Shown here one piece after another: positions 1 to 8,040 of a stretch of 64,000 nt of DNA. The DNA comes from Microbulbifer sp. ALW1 (GTDB lineage Bacteria; Pseudomonadota; Gammaproteobacteria; Pseudomonadales; Cellvibrionaceae), in contig NZ_CP047569.1 of NCBI RefSeq assembly GCF_009903625.1, forward strand, positions 1,892,501-1,956,500, written 5' to 3'. Each line of letters begins with the position of its first letter. Position 1 is the first letter of the stretch. The position numbers and the translations under genes were made by a program. The notes under the pieces were generated by a model, which was not told the origin of the DNA, did not search any database, and saw only the letters and a program-made list of their open reading frames with translations.

Positions 1-341
1 TGAACGGCAAGTTCGTCGATGTTGAAATCGATGATTTATCAAAACCCATCGCCTGCGGACATTCCCAGGCTTTTTCTATCGCGGTCAATAATCTGGTGCG
101 AAATGCATTTCAGCACACGCTAGACGGACAGGGGCCGATCACGATTCACATCAGAGAGCGCGCGCTGTTCGTCACCAATCAGGTCAGTAGTGAAGCTAGT
201 GAGCGGCACACAACGACCGAGGCGTCGTCTCAAGGATATGGGCTGGGTCTGGGTATCGTTCAACGGCTGTGTGAACGCAATGGCTGGTCGTTTTCTTTGC
301 ACGCTGATGAGGCGCGTGTAGCGGCCCGCCTTTCGTGGTGA
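1..341 (+). CDS. Sensor histidine kinase, C-terminal fragment (cut by window start)
   Basis: The reading frame is open from the first bases and ends in TGA at 339-341, so only the last ~112 residues are present. The segment AVNNLVRNAFQHT is the N-box of a HATPase_c domain and GYGLGLGIVQRLCERNGW is the glycine-rich G-box that closes the ATP site. Together they identify the ATP-binding domain of a two-component sensor kinase. The usual D-x-G of the G1 box is not evident; VTNQV occupies that region, as in some divergent kinases. The dimerisation/phosphoacceptor and sensor domains lie outside the window, so the stimulus cannot be inferred. It converges on the thiamine kinase-like gene. Confidence 0.85.
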   Translation, partial: NGKFVDVEIDDLSKPIACGHSQAFSIAVNNLVRNAFQHTLDGQGPITIHIRERALFVTNQVSSEASERHTTTEASSQGYGLGLGIVQRLCERNGWSFSLHADEARVAARLSW

Positions 342-379
342 CGAGGGCAGACCGCAACACTGATAGTCTAACTGAAAGC

Positions 380-1252
380 CTAATAAAAACTCGCCAGCAG
401 TTCAGTGATTTCTGTGTCCAGCGCAGATTGCTCGATCTGCGGTGAGGCACTTTCGGGGGAATGGGAGAATTGGACCGCATACCAGAGCACGGAAAGGTAG
501 CGGTAAGTTCGCTTCCAGTGGTCCAGTCTGGTCAGGTCGGCTTCACACGCTGGCCGCAGCAAGTATTCGGTGAGTAGTGTCCGCTGCTGTTGCCGATCCA
601 GATCGTATCCCACGGTTACTGTCGCAAGGTCAAAGAAGGGGTCGCCGCACGCGGCGTATTCCCAGTCTATGGCCCGGAGCTGGCCGGAGATATCCTTTAG
701 CAGGTTGTTGGGCAGCAGGTCGTTATGGCAAAGCCGATAGCTTTCTGGGCATGTGCTGCTTTGCTTAAGCTGCAGTTCCATTAATTGGTGTAGCTGGGCC
801 AGCACCGGGAAGAAATCCGTATTTCTGTCGATGCACTGCCAGTAGCGGTTCGCCTTGTCGGCAATATCCAGTTGCACGGAAATCGGCGGCAGCTGGTGAA
901 TCTGCTGTAGCAATTGCGCGAGTTGGGCAAAAGCCTGGGGCTGGTTGATATCCAGCGGCGCGCCGTCGACAAACTGGGTCAGCAGGTAGCGGTGAGCCGG
1001 ATCCACATACACCAGCGGTGCACACAGGTCTTTCGGACTCGCTTGCTGCAGTGCCTCTGCCTCGGCGGCGCGGTTGAGATCAAGCGCAAGGGAGTTGGGA
1101 GCGTTAATGCGCAGTACCAGCGTTTTATCGCCCGCATCAATCAGAAAGCTGCGGTTGGTGAGCCCGCCTTCCAGCGAGCGAATCAGTTTGGGCGGTCTGT
1201 CACTCCATCGTTGCCACTCGTTGGCAATGAGATGTTCGACGCTCTGGTTCAT
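380..1252 (-). CDS. Thiamine kinase-like phosphotransferase (choline kinase/APH fold)
   Basis: A 290-residue aminoglycoside/choline phosphotransferase-family kinase. The catalytic loop HNDLLPNN (about residues 176-183) and the metal-binding IDWEYA (195-200) are intact, and GGLTNRSF (29-36) is the nucleotide-binding loop. The start is placed at 1252 because it gives an ATGA overlap with the stop of the PnuC-type gene; an upstream in-frame start would run into that gene. As the last gene of a TPP-riboswitch operon with a PnuC permease, it most likely phosphorylates incoming thiamine (ThiK-like), trapping it in the cytoplasm. The substrate is inferred from context; the family also contains choline and sugar kinases. 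Confidence 0.8.
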   Translation of the reverse strand: MNQSVEHLIANEWQRWSDRPPKLIRSLEGGLTNRSFLIDAGDKTLVLRINAPNSLALDLNRAAEAEALQQASPKDLCAPLVYVDPAHRYLLTQFVDGAPLDINQPQAFAQLAQLLQQIHQLPPISVQLDIADKANRYWQCIDRNTDFFPVLAQLHQLMELQLKQSSTCPESYRLCHNDLLPNNLLKDISGQLRAIDWEYAACGDPFFDLATVTVGYDLDRQQQRTLLTEYLLRPACEADLTRLDHWKRTYRYLSVLWYAVQFSHSPESASPQIEQSALDTEITELLASFY

Positions 1253-1887
1253 GCGGTAACCGTCTGTTCCTGGCTGCCAGTTTGTTTTTGGTACAGCGCA
1301 TACCACTGGAAAAATCCGATAATGACCAGGATCACGTACAGCACAAACAGCAGTGCTGTGAGATACAGCTCGCGGTCGATATACAGATAAATCGCGGCAC
1401 CGTCGATGACGATCCAGTAAAGCCAGTTTTCCAGTACCTTGCGGGTGACCATATAGGTGGTTACCACGGCACCCCAGGTAGTGAAGGAGTCCAGGTAAGG
1501 CAGGGCGGCGCTGGTGTAGTTATCCAGTACGTAACCAAATATCAGGGTGAGTACGCCCACTCCCGTAAATGCAGAGAAATGCATGGCGGCGGACCAGCGG
1601 TGGATATGCAGCTTTTCACCTTCTTTATTGCGGTGTCGCCACTGCCACCAGCCGTACACGGCAATCACCAGATAAAAAATCTGTAGCGCCGATTCCATCA
1701 ACAGGCTGACGTCCCAGAACAGGAACAGGTAGATGGCAGTACTGGCAAAGGCTGCGTACCAGCACAGGATATTTTCCCGCATTGCCAGCAGCAGATAGGT
1801 CAGCGCCAGTACCACCGCTGCCAGTTCCCACAGGGTCATGGCGGCGTAGGCGGTGGCGATGGCTTCGCGGATTTCCGGGGAGAACAT
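1249..1887 (-). CDS. pnuC: PnuC-family vitamin transporter, probably thiamine permease PnuT
   Basis: A 212-residue polytopic membrane protein with about seven hydrophobic segments and the tryptophan-rich YGWWQWRHR stretch (about residue 80) characteristic of PnuC/PnuT/PnuX permeases, which move vitamins by facilitated diffusion and rely on intracellular phosphorylation. It lies 3 nt downstream of the YkoF-like gene and overlaps the kinase gene by 4 nt, so translational coupling is likely. Position in a TPP-riboswitch operon argues for thiamine (PnuT) rather than nicotinamide riboside as substrate. That specificity is inferred from context, not read from the binding-site residues. Confidence 0.85.
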   Translation of the reverse strand: MFSPEIREAIATAYAAMTLWELAAVVLALTYLLLAMRENILCWYAAFASTAIYLFLFWDVSLLMESALQIFYLVIAVYGWWQWRHRNKEGEKLHIHRWSAAMHFSAFTGVGVLTLIFGYVLDNYTSAALPYLDSFTTWGAVVTTYMVTRKVLENWLYWIVIDGAAIYLYIDRELYLTALLFVLYVILVIIGFFQWYALYQKQTGSQEQTVTA

Positions 1888-1890
1888 GGA

Positions 1891-2151
1891 TCAGAGTCCA
1901 ATGTTGGGGTTCAGGTCGCCGTCGATAAATTTGCACACGAAGATCGCGCGTCCGAACTGCTCCCAGGATTTGCGCATTTCCGCTTTCAGGACATCCATCA
2001 CCACATCGTAATCACCGAATACCTGGGTGCTCATGGTGTTGGAGATTACCTGCAGCTGCGGCTGTTCGTTCAGACGCTGGATAAAATCCTTGATGGCCGG
2101 AATGTACTCGTCTTTCAGCGGGTACATGCTGATATCTACGGAGAGTTGCAT
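1891..2151 (-). CDS. YkoF/MTH1187-type thiamine-binding protein
   Basis: An 86-residue single-domain protein without signal peptide. The N-terminal MQLSVDISMYPL, followed by a helix and a second strand (VISNTMSTQVFGDYD), matches the small ferredoxin-like thiamine-binding/YkoF fold (formerly DUF77). YkoF-type domains bind hydroxymethylpyrimidine or thiamine. Here the protein sits between the TonB receptor and the permease of a TPP-controlled operon, which supports a role as a cytoplasmic thiamine carrier or sensor. A dispersed inverted repeat separates it from the receptor gene, so its expression may be lower than the receptor's or partly independent of it. Confidence 0.75.
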   Translation of the reverse strand: MQLSVDISMYPLKDEYIPAIKDFIQRLNEQPQLQVISNTMSTQVFGDYDVVMDVLKAEMRKSWEQFGRAIFVCKFIDGDLNPNIGL

Positions 2152-2197
2152 ATCAAATCTCTTGAGTTATAGGGGCGTTCCATTGAACTTGTGCGAG

Positions 2198-2315
2198 GCG
2201 GTACCGATACCGGGTATACCTTTGCGCGACACGCCGTGAACCCATCCATGGGGGCTCGGCTGCGGCCATCCAGGCCGCAGACGGTCTCGCAAAGGTATAC
2301 CCGGCATCGGTACCT
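2198..2315. repeat. Dispersed-type inverted repeat element inside the thiamine operon
   Basis: Two 27-nt arms (about 2200-2226 and 2288-2314) are reverse complements with a single mismatch. They enclose about 61 nt that contains a further short inverted repeat around GCGGCCATCCAGGCCGC and a central motif reading CCATCCATGGGGGCTCG. From memory, marine gammaproteobacteria such as Microbulbifer carry many intergenic elements of this design (KpnI-like arms, CCATGGATGG core). I see only this copy in the window. As RNA it would form a very stable cruciform-like hairpin between the receptor and the YkoF-like gene, and could stabilise the upstream mRNA or attenuate the downstream genes. Confidence 0.75.
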
Positions 2316-2339
2316 TCATAGCAAGTTCAGTTCACTAAA

Positions 2340-4493
2340 TCAAAATGTATAGCTGCCGGAGATACCCGCAGTGCGCGGTTCTCCCAGCTGGTAGTAGGCT
2401 TCCGGCACGTAGCCGTTGGCCGGATTGTTGCCGAACTGATTGCTGAAATAGAAACCGCGAGTGTAGATCACTTCGTCGGTGAGGTTTCTGCCCCACAGGG
2501 ACAGATCCCAGTTGTCGCCGCGGTAGGTGAGGCGCGCATTGACTAGTTCGTAGGCGGTGGATTTTTCGTTGTGGCTGTTGGAGAAGTAGAAGTCGTCTTT
2601 GCCTTCCAGTTCCACGCGCGCCGTCAGGTTGCTGGTCAGTGCGTACTCGGCACCGGTGAAGTACTGGTAGTTGGGGGCGTGGGCCAGGTCGCGGCCGCTG
2701 AGGTCCACCGGCGAAGCTTCCCCGGTATTGTCATCGCGTCCATCGACGTGGGTGCTGCTGACAAAGTTTTCGAATTCCGCATTCAGCCAGCCGAAGGTGG
2801 CGAAGAGTTGCAGGGCATCGCTGGCCTGGAAGTTGATTTCCGCTTCGATACCGGTGCTGTGACCACCGGCAGCATTGGCCAGGTAGTCATCGAAGGAAAA
2901 GTCGTCCGGGTTGAAGATGGACTGCTTGGCCTGAACGTCGCTGCGGTCTTGGTAAAAGGCGGCGACCTGGGCCTGCAGGCGGCTTTCCAGCCAATCACCT
3001 TTTACCCCGAACTCGTAGTTCAGCATGCTTTCGGTTTCGAACAGGAAGGTGTCGCTGCCGATGGCCGGGTTGTTTTCCGAGGCAGAAATAATGCGACCGT
3101 TGACACCGCCGGCCTTGTAGCCGCGGGACAGGGTGCCGTAAAGCATGGTGTTGTCGGTGGCGTTGAACTGCAGGGTGATATTGCCGCCCCACAGGTCTTC
3201 GCTGGTATCGCTGGTGACCGCAAGCGAGTCACTGTAGTCCGCGCGGCGCTGCTCCAGGCGCAGGCCGGCAATCAGTTCGAAGCGCGCATTCAGGGCGGTA
3301 TTCAGCTGCCCGTAAATGGCCGCATTGTCGGTATCGAATTGGCTGGCGAAGCTGGCGTTGCGTTCCAGTGCTTCTTCCTCGGTGCGCAGGTATGCACCGG
3401 CCACCCAGCCGGTGCTGCCGCCGAACAGCCGACTTTCGTCGGTGGAGACCAGGCGCACGTCGACGCTCAGGTTGTCGCGGTCGCGCAGGTAGTTGTCGGT
3501 GGAGCTGTATTCCCAGGGGTGAAAGCCCACATGAGTCCAGTCTTCGTCATAGCCGTATTCGGTATCGGAGGTGGCGGCGCTCAGTACGGATTTGACGGTG
3601 AACAGTTCGTTGCCGGACCAAAGTCCGCTCACTGCGCCGGCGAGGGCTTCCTGACGGTCCCAGCCCGGCTGGTCGGACAGGGTGTTGCGGGAGTTATCCA
3701 GCGTAAAGGCGTCGTAGCCGTTGTCCGCGTCCAGGTAGAAGAGGGTGAAGTCCAGTTGCAGGTCGTCACTGGCCTGGTAGCGCAGCTTGCCGCGGGCCAC
3801 GGTCTCATCAATATTGTTGGTGTCTTTGCGGTCCAGGTAGCGGTTGTGCACATAGCCGTCGGACTGCTGATTCTGTATCGCGAAGCGGTAGCTTAATTGC
3901 TCTGACAGTGGGCCACTGGTGACCGCAGAAAGAGTGTGGGAACCGTAGCGGGCGGCTTCGGCGGATACTTTTGCAAAGGTTTCCGCAGTCGGTGCATTGC
4001 TGGTCATGCTCACCAGACCCGCCAGCGCGTTGGCGCCATACACGGTGCCCTGCGGGCCGCGCAGGATTTCCACCTGCTGCATATCCAGGGTGCTGGCGGC
4101 GAGGCCGAGGCCGGTAAAGTCGATGCCGTCGACAATCAGGCCAACGGACGGATTCACCGGGTCGATAAACTGGCTGCGCTCGCCGATACCGCGGATCTGC
4201 ACGAAGCGGCCACGAGAGGCACCGCTGGAAAAATTCACGTTGGGCGCCAGATTCAGCAGTTGCTCAAGATTGGTCGCGCCGCGGGTTTCAATGACGGCGG
4301 TATCCAAAACACTCACACTGGTGGGGGTGTCAAACTGGCTGGCCGTGCGCAGCTGGCTGGTAACCACCACTTCTTCGATGGCGGTTTCCGCAGCGGCAGG
4401 CACGCTGGCCAGGGCTGTGGCAGTGGCGATCGCCTGGGCGACAGGCTTGATACCGGATTTGGTTCTGGGCTTGATGCAGTTATTGGAATTCAT
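2340..4493 (-). CDS. TonB-dependent outer-membrane receptor (predicted thiamine uptake)
   Basis: A 717-residue outer-membrane receptor. A signal-peptide-like N-terminus ending near AAAETA is followed by a TonB-box-like EEVVVTS, a plug domain (about 45-165, with the TPTSVSVLD and VEILRGPQGTVYG signatures) and a long beta-barrel ending in the aromatic residue of ISGSYTF, typical of barrel insertion. The ATG at 4493 has GAGAGAG just upstream and is preferred over a TTG 15 nt earlier. The TPP riboswitch in its leader is strong evidence that it imports thiamine or a thiamine precursor across the outer membrane using TonB-ExbBD energy. It is the first gene of the salvage operon. Confidence 0.9.
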   Translation of the reverse strand: MNSNNCIKPRTKSGIKPVAQAIATATALASVPAAAETAIEEVVVTSQLRTASQFDTPTSVSVLDTAVIETRGATNLEQLLNLAPNVNFSSGASRGRFVQIRGIGERSQFIDPVNPSVGLIVDGIDFTGLGLAASTLDMQQVEILRGPQGTVYGANALAGLVSMTSNAPTAETFAKVSAEAARYGSHTLSAVTSGPLSEQLSYRFAIQNQQSDGYVHNRYLDRKDTNNIDETVARGKLRYQASDDLQLDFTLFYLDADNGYDAFTLDNSRNTLSDQPGWDRQEALAGAVSGLWSGNELFTVKSVLSAATSDTEYGYDEDWTHVGFHPWEYSSTDNYLRDRDNLSVDVRLVSTDESRLFGGSTGWVAGAYLRTEEEALERNASFASQFDTDNAAIYGQLNTALNARFELIAGLRLEQRRADYSDSLAVTSDTSEDLWGGNITLQFNATDNTMLYGTLSRGYKAGGVNGRIISASENNPAIGSDTFLFETESMLNYEFGVKGDWLESRLQAQVAAFYQDRSDVQAKQSIFNPDDFSFDDYLANAAGGHSTGIEAEINFQASDALQLFATFGWLNAEFENFVSSTHVDGRDDNTGEASPVDLSGRDLAHAPNYQYFTGAEYALTSNLTARVELEGKDDFYFSNSHNEKSTAYELVNARLTYRGDNWDLSLWGRNLTDEVIYTRGFYFSNQFGNNPANGYVPEAYYQLGEPRTAGISGSYTF

Positions 4494-4556
4494 GGCTCTC
4501 TCGAACAAATAAGTGAGAGACCCGGAGTGCGACGTGAAGAGGGGAGCTTGTGGACT

Positions 4557-4656
4557 ACCTATTCCTACGCCGGTATTAGCCGGATCAGGTTCAAGGGTTT
4601 GCGGGCCAGACCGATATGATCTGGCGGCATCTCAGGCGGTTGCCACCCCTTAGGTT
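4557..4656 (-). promoter_or_regulatory. TPP riboswitch (THI element)
   Basis: Read on the minus strand, this leader has the conserved blocks of the thiamine pyrophosphate aptamer in order: AGGGGTG near the 5' side, CTGAGAT, ACCCTTGAACCTGATC and TACCGGCGTAGG at the 3' side. It ends about 60 nt before the receptor start codon, whose purine-rich Shine-Dalgarno is the likely expression platform. I see no clear terminator between aptamer and start, so control is probably at translation initiation. High TPP should repress the receptor, YkoF-like, PnuC and kinase genes. Confidence 0.93.
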
Positions 4657-4752
4657 TTGCGGGCGCGATGGTAGCAGATATGCAGAAGTGTCGGAACTGG
4701 TGAATGTGAACCCCAGCAGCCGCCAGGTCGAGGACGGGGCTTGCTTCTGTGG

Positions 4753-5346
4753 CTACTTCTGGACCTGCTTCGGCGGCGCTTCTCCTGCAGGTTGTGGATG
4801 CTGCTCTAGCAGCTGCGCCCGCTGCTTCTTCAGTCGATCCAGCTTTCTCTCACCTTCAGCCAGCTGCTCCGGTGATACTCCGCCCTGCCGTCCCAGTGCG
4901 ATCATGTCTTTTAAATCGGCGATTTTTTTGGCCGAAGCGGCGGCAAAAGAGGCGTACACCTGCTGCTGCTGACGCGCTTCGTACGCCTGATACAGCTTGT
5001 GGTCTGCCAGCTCTTGGGTGGTGGGAGCAACCCGATCGCTGGGCCTGGGGGCCAGAGGGGGCATGCGCGGGTCGCCTGCGGCCATAGTCTGGCGCAGCGA
5101 GGTAACCGCGCTGGGTTCTGTCTCCTGAGGCCCTTTGCTGGCGGTTTTCGGTTGTGCAGGTTGCTGGTCGGATGACTGCAAGGGGGAGGATGAGGGACTC
5201 CGCTTGGCGATTGCGTCAGCTTTTTGCGATGACTGCCCAGAGCCATTGGTGGGGACACCATTAGCCGCTGTCGGCCAAACCCCAGACCAATAGACACCGA
5301 GAAGAGCTGCGGAAATAAATGCGAAGGTGATTAACTGGCGCGTCAT
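4753..5346 (-). CDS. Membrane-anchored Pro/Ser-rich coiled-coil protein of unknown function
   Basis: A 197-residue protein I do not recognise. Residues 4-24 form one hydrophobic segment without a clear cleavage site, then a low-complexity Ser/Pro/Gln/Lys linker runs to about residue 95, and a charged helical region (about 115-185, rich in Gln, Ala, Lys and Glu) looks like a coiled coil. It would be an inner-membrane-anchored periplasmic protein. Its ATG overlaps the stop of the PPIase gene (ATGA), so the two are probably translationally coupled. With the PPIase and the secreted hydrolase upstream it may form a secretion or folding module, loosely resembling lipase plus lipase foldase. That is inference. 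Confidence 0.65.
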   Translation of the reverse strand: MTRQLITFAFISAALLGVYWSGVWPTAANGVPTNGSGQSSQKADAIAKRSPSSSPLQSSDQQPAQPKTASKGPQETEPSAVTSLRQTMAAGDPRMPPLAPRPSDRVAPTTQELADHKLYQAYEARQQQQVYASFAAASAKKIADLKDMIALGRQGGVSPEQLAEGERKLDRLKKQRAQLLEQHPQPAGEAPPKQVQK

Positions 5347-6677
5347 GATGCGTTCTTCCGGTTTATTTCTCTGTGTATTTCGATGTGGGCGGCTTCCCGA
5401 GATTCGTGCAGTAACTGTTGGAACGTCTGCTGTAGCTTTTGCTGCGCAATGGCGTTGGCAGCCCGGTAGCGCACTGACTCGCCGTCTGCCGGTTGAAAAC
5501 CGGTTTCCCGCTGGTCTACCAAGAGTATTTCCCAGTAAAGCACTTTGCCGTTCTGGGGGCTGCGAACGGGTCGGGAAACCTGATGGGGTGTTTGCACAAA
5601 TGCCAGCGCCTTGCTCCAGTGATCCTCACGGCTGTTGCGGTCTATCCACCCCAGTGCGCCACCGGAGGCTTTGTCTTCGGCCTGGGAGTAACGTGTTACG
5701 GCTTCCGCAAAGGACAAGCCGCCCTGAATTTCTGCGTACACCTGGTCCGCTAGCTCCTGGCTGTCCAGGCGAATGTGATAGGCATGAACTTTTTCCACCC
5801 GGGTAAATTTGTCCCGGTGGCGCCAGTAATAGTTTGCAATTTCCTCAGCGGTGACCTGTCTGGCGAGGGCCTGCAGTTTGGGGTTTTCGTCGTGGATATC
5901 CTGTAGCAATCCCATTTGGCGCAGGCCGGATTCTCGCACCAGTGCATCTTCCACACACTGCTTGATGATCGTGCGAGAGAGTTCACTCACACCGGATTGG
6001 CGCTCAAACCAGTCGAGTACAAATTCCATGGTTAACTGCTGCCGGATCGCCTCGCGAATGAAGTCCTGATTCAGGTTGTGCATTTGTACCTTGAGCTGCA
6101 TATTTTGGCGGCGGTACAAGTCCCACAGCGTCAGCTGCCGCTCAGCTTGTTGCGGATGAAAACGATACCGGGCCAGTACCAGATTTTTTGCTTGTTGCTG
6201 CTGTTGTGGCGTCATCGAAGTGTAAAGTTGCTGTTGCAGCCGCAGCGCTGGCGCCAGGTATTCGGTATCGATGGATAGCGGTGCGGTAAGGAAGTCCAGG
6301 ACGTCGCCAGTACCAGTATTGCGCATGTCGTTTTGCAGTGATTCGCTGAAAGCGCTGCGAATGAGGCGGAACAGCTGTTGCTCCAGCTGGGTATCTCGGT
6401 CGTAACCCACTAGAGAGGGAGCAGCCTCGGACGATTGCCCGGTGAACTTGTTCGCCAGGATCCGGTTTTCCAACAGACCTTTTAACACGGACTCCCGATC
6501 CGCGGACGCGTTTCGCTGCCGCGCTACAGCAACGAAAAGGTCCAGCGCCTCGAAAGTGATAGCCTCGCCATCGATACGTGCCGCCACATGATCTGGCAGT
6601 GCAGGAGTGAACAGGGTAGCGGTCAAAAGTATCACTGCGACTGCCGGAACCAGTAACCAGAGCTTGTTGTTTTTCAT
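5343..6677 (-). CDS. Membrane-anchored parvulin-type peptidyl-prolyl isomerase
   Basis: A 444-residue protein with one N-terminal membrane segment (about 5-24), a SurA/PpiC-like helical chaperone region (about 30-290, starting AARIDGEAITFEALDL), and a parvulin rotamase domain (about 300-400) recognisable from HAYHIRL, SFAEAVTRYSQ and SGGALGWI. The start at 6677 gives the sequence MKNNKLWLL directly before the membrane helix; an upstream in-frame start adds 13 residues without a signal. It would act on the periplasmic face of the inner membrane. It lies directly downstream of a secreted hydrolase gene and overlaps the next gene, suggesting a dedicated foldase rather than a general one. Confidence 0.85.
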   Translation of the reverse strand: MKNNKLWLLVPAVAVILLTATLFTPALPDHVAARIDGEAITFEALDLFVAVARQRNASADRESVLKGLLENRILANKFTGQSSEAAPSLVGYDRDTQLEQQLFRLIRSAFSESLQNDMRNTGTGDVLDFLTAPLSIDTEYLAPALRLQQQLYTSMTPQQQQQAKNLVLARYRFHPQQAERQLTLWDLYRRQNMQLKVQMHNLNQDFIREAIRQQLTMEFVLDWFERQSGVSELSRTIIKQCVEDALVRESGLRQMGLLQDIHDENPKLQALARQVTAEEIANYYWRHRDKFTRVEKVHAYHIRLDSQELADQVYAEIQGGLSFAEAVTRYSQAEDKASGGALGWIDRNSREDHWSKALAFVQTPHQVSRPVRSPQNGKVLYWEILLVDQRETGFQPADGESVRYRAANAIAQQKLQQTFQQLLHESREAAHIEIHREINRKNAS

Positions 6678-6727
6678 CGTTGATTTCCGTCTGCCGGTAT
6701 CGAGAGATACCGGCATTCTTTCGTTAC

Positions 6728-6769
6728 CGATTTACTTATCGATTTACTTATCGATTTACCTATCGATAG
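6728..6769. repeat. 12-bp tandem array directly after the hydrolase stop codon
   Basis: About three and a half copies of a 12-bp unit (CGATTTACTTAT with minor changes) end one base before the stop codon of the secreted hydrolase gene (minus strand). On the coding strand each unit carries a TAA in the same context as the real stop, so the array looks like repeated duplication of the stop-codon region. It occupies most of the hydrolase-PPIase spacer. Confidence 0.85.
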
Positions 6770-7789
6770 TTACTGGCTTACCCGCTGTGCGGCGTGGTTC
6801 AGGATGTGAACTACCATGGCGATCGCGTTGGGGACAACGGTGCGCGCTACCTGGACCCGGTCATTGTGATCTGTGCTCGACAACACGATGCCACCGCTGC
6901 TATACGCCAGTGCGCCACCCTGGGTGAGCAACGGTCGGATATCGTGGTTGTTGCTGTTGACCGGGACAAAGTTGCTCAGGGCCTGGGTAACTAGCGTGTT
7001 GTCGTTCAGGTTTTCACTGTCATAGTAGTCGGCGACCCAGCCTTCCCAGCCGCTGTGATTCAATGCGGACGTTGTCCAGACGTGGTGGGGCTGCAGCAGG
7101 TCGGTGGTGTGCATGACAAAACCGAGGCTTTGCGCGGTGGGCTGGGCGAGGAACTGGCTGTACCAGTACTGGCCGAGGTTATCGATGGGCTGGAAGGGAA
7201 TTTCCTCGAAATCGTCGTACATGGATTTTGCGGAATGACTTCCCTGTCGATAGTTTGCTTCGGTAATGCCGTAGCTGTTGTACTCCGAATCATCTGCCCA
7301 GAACCAGCCCGACATACCACCATTGCCGTCATCCAGGTAATCGCCCACCAGCCAGCTGGCGGCCAGGTTGTCGATATCCCCCCACACGGTGAGCAGGTCG
7401 TAGTTGTAGCCACCCAGGTCGTTACCATGCACGTCGGGCCCGCGGGTGTGATTCTGGAAGTGCCAGTAGCTGGTGTAGTTCACCAGGGAGGCGCCGGCAT
7501 TGAATACCGGCGCGTATACACAGTCGCCGGTAACCGCACCGCAGAGGTAGGTGTCCTGAAAGTCATCGACATCGTAGGCGCCCTGGCCCAGGACCTCGGC
7601 AAACTGGTCCACGGTGTAGCCGGCGGCGTTCACCCAGGCTTTCAGATTCGCGTATTCCGTGGTGCCGGGGTTGTTGCGCATATAGTTGACGGCGTCGATC
7701 GCGATACGCTTGTGGGTGATTTGCTGGAATGCCTGGGCAGGAGTGGCCAGCAGGGCGGCCAATAGACTGGTGATCAGTAATTTATACAT
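6770..7789 (-). CDS. Secreted zinc phospholipase C / S1-P1 nuclease-fold hydrolase
   Basis: A 339-residue protein with a classical Sec signal peptide (about 1-20, ending TPAQA). Mature residues begin FQQITHKRIAIDAVNYM, and further His/Asp clusters follow: YWHFQNH, GPDVHGND, LGFVMHTTDLLQPHHVW and NHSGWEGW. This His spacing resembles the zinc-dependent phospholipase C / S1-P1 nuclease all-helical fold, in which three metals are held by the N-terminal Trp/Phe and several His/Asp. Substrate (phospholipid or nucleic acid) cannot be decided. It is the first gene of a three-gene unit with a PPIase and an anchored coiled-coil protein. Short tandem arrays lie on both sides. Confidence 0.7.
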   Translation of the reverse strand: MYKLLITSLLAALLATPAQAFQQITHKRIAIDAVNYMRNNPGTTEYANLKAWVNAAGYTVDQFAEVLGQGAYDVDDFQDTYLCGAVTGDCVYAPVFNAGASLVNYTSYWHFQNHTRGPDVHGNDLGGYNYDLLTVWGDIDNLAASWLVGDYLDDGNGGMSGWFWADDSEYNSYGITEANYRQGSHSAKSMYDDFEEIPFQPIDNLGQYWYSQFLAQPTAQSLGFVMHTTDLLQPHHVWTTSALNHSGWEGWVADYYDSENLNDNTLVTQALSNFVPVNSNNHDIRPLLTQGGALAYSSGGIVLSSTDHNDRVQVARTVVPNAIAMVVHILNHAAQRVSQ

Positions 7790-7798
7790 AAAAACTCC

Positions 7799-7834
7799 GG
7801 TTGCTTGTGTGGTTGCTTATCTAGATGCTTGTCG
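7799..7834. repeat. 12-bp tandem array upstream of the hydrolase gene
   Basis: Three units of a 12-bp repeat (GGTTGCTTGTGT, GGTTGCTTATCT, AGATGCTTGTCG) lie 9 nt upstream of the hydrolase start codon, in its 5' leader. The unit differs from the arrays at 6728 and 8041 but has the same period. Confidence 0.75.
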
Positions 7835-8040
7835 CGCGCCAGTAATTTTCTGGTCTATACCAGTCTGGAGTTTTTAAATGACAGCTTTTCGTGCGGAATG
7901 ACGACAGTTGCTTGTGGCTTTTGTTTCGTCGTAGAAATGTGGCGAACATCGCAATTCGATCGTCTGGTTTCATTCACCTGCGGTATTTTTGTAATGTTCG
8001 CCGCATGCATTGTCGGCGCACGCTGAATGTCGCGATGGTG

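Noticed and set aside
2198..2315. Reading the inverted repeat as an intrinsic terminator
   Set aside because: There is no T-run after either arm and the loop region has its own inner inverted repeat, so it fits a dispersed repeat element better.
2571..3896. A 441-codon open frame on the plus strand opposite the TonB receptor gene
   Set aside because: Its composition is Val/Gly/Ala-rich without domains, and the minus strand encodes a complete receptor with signal, plug and barrel. It is a shadow of high-GC coding DNA.
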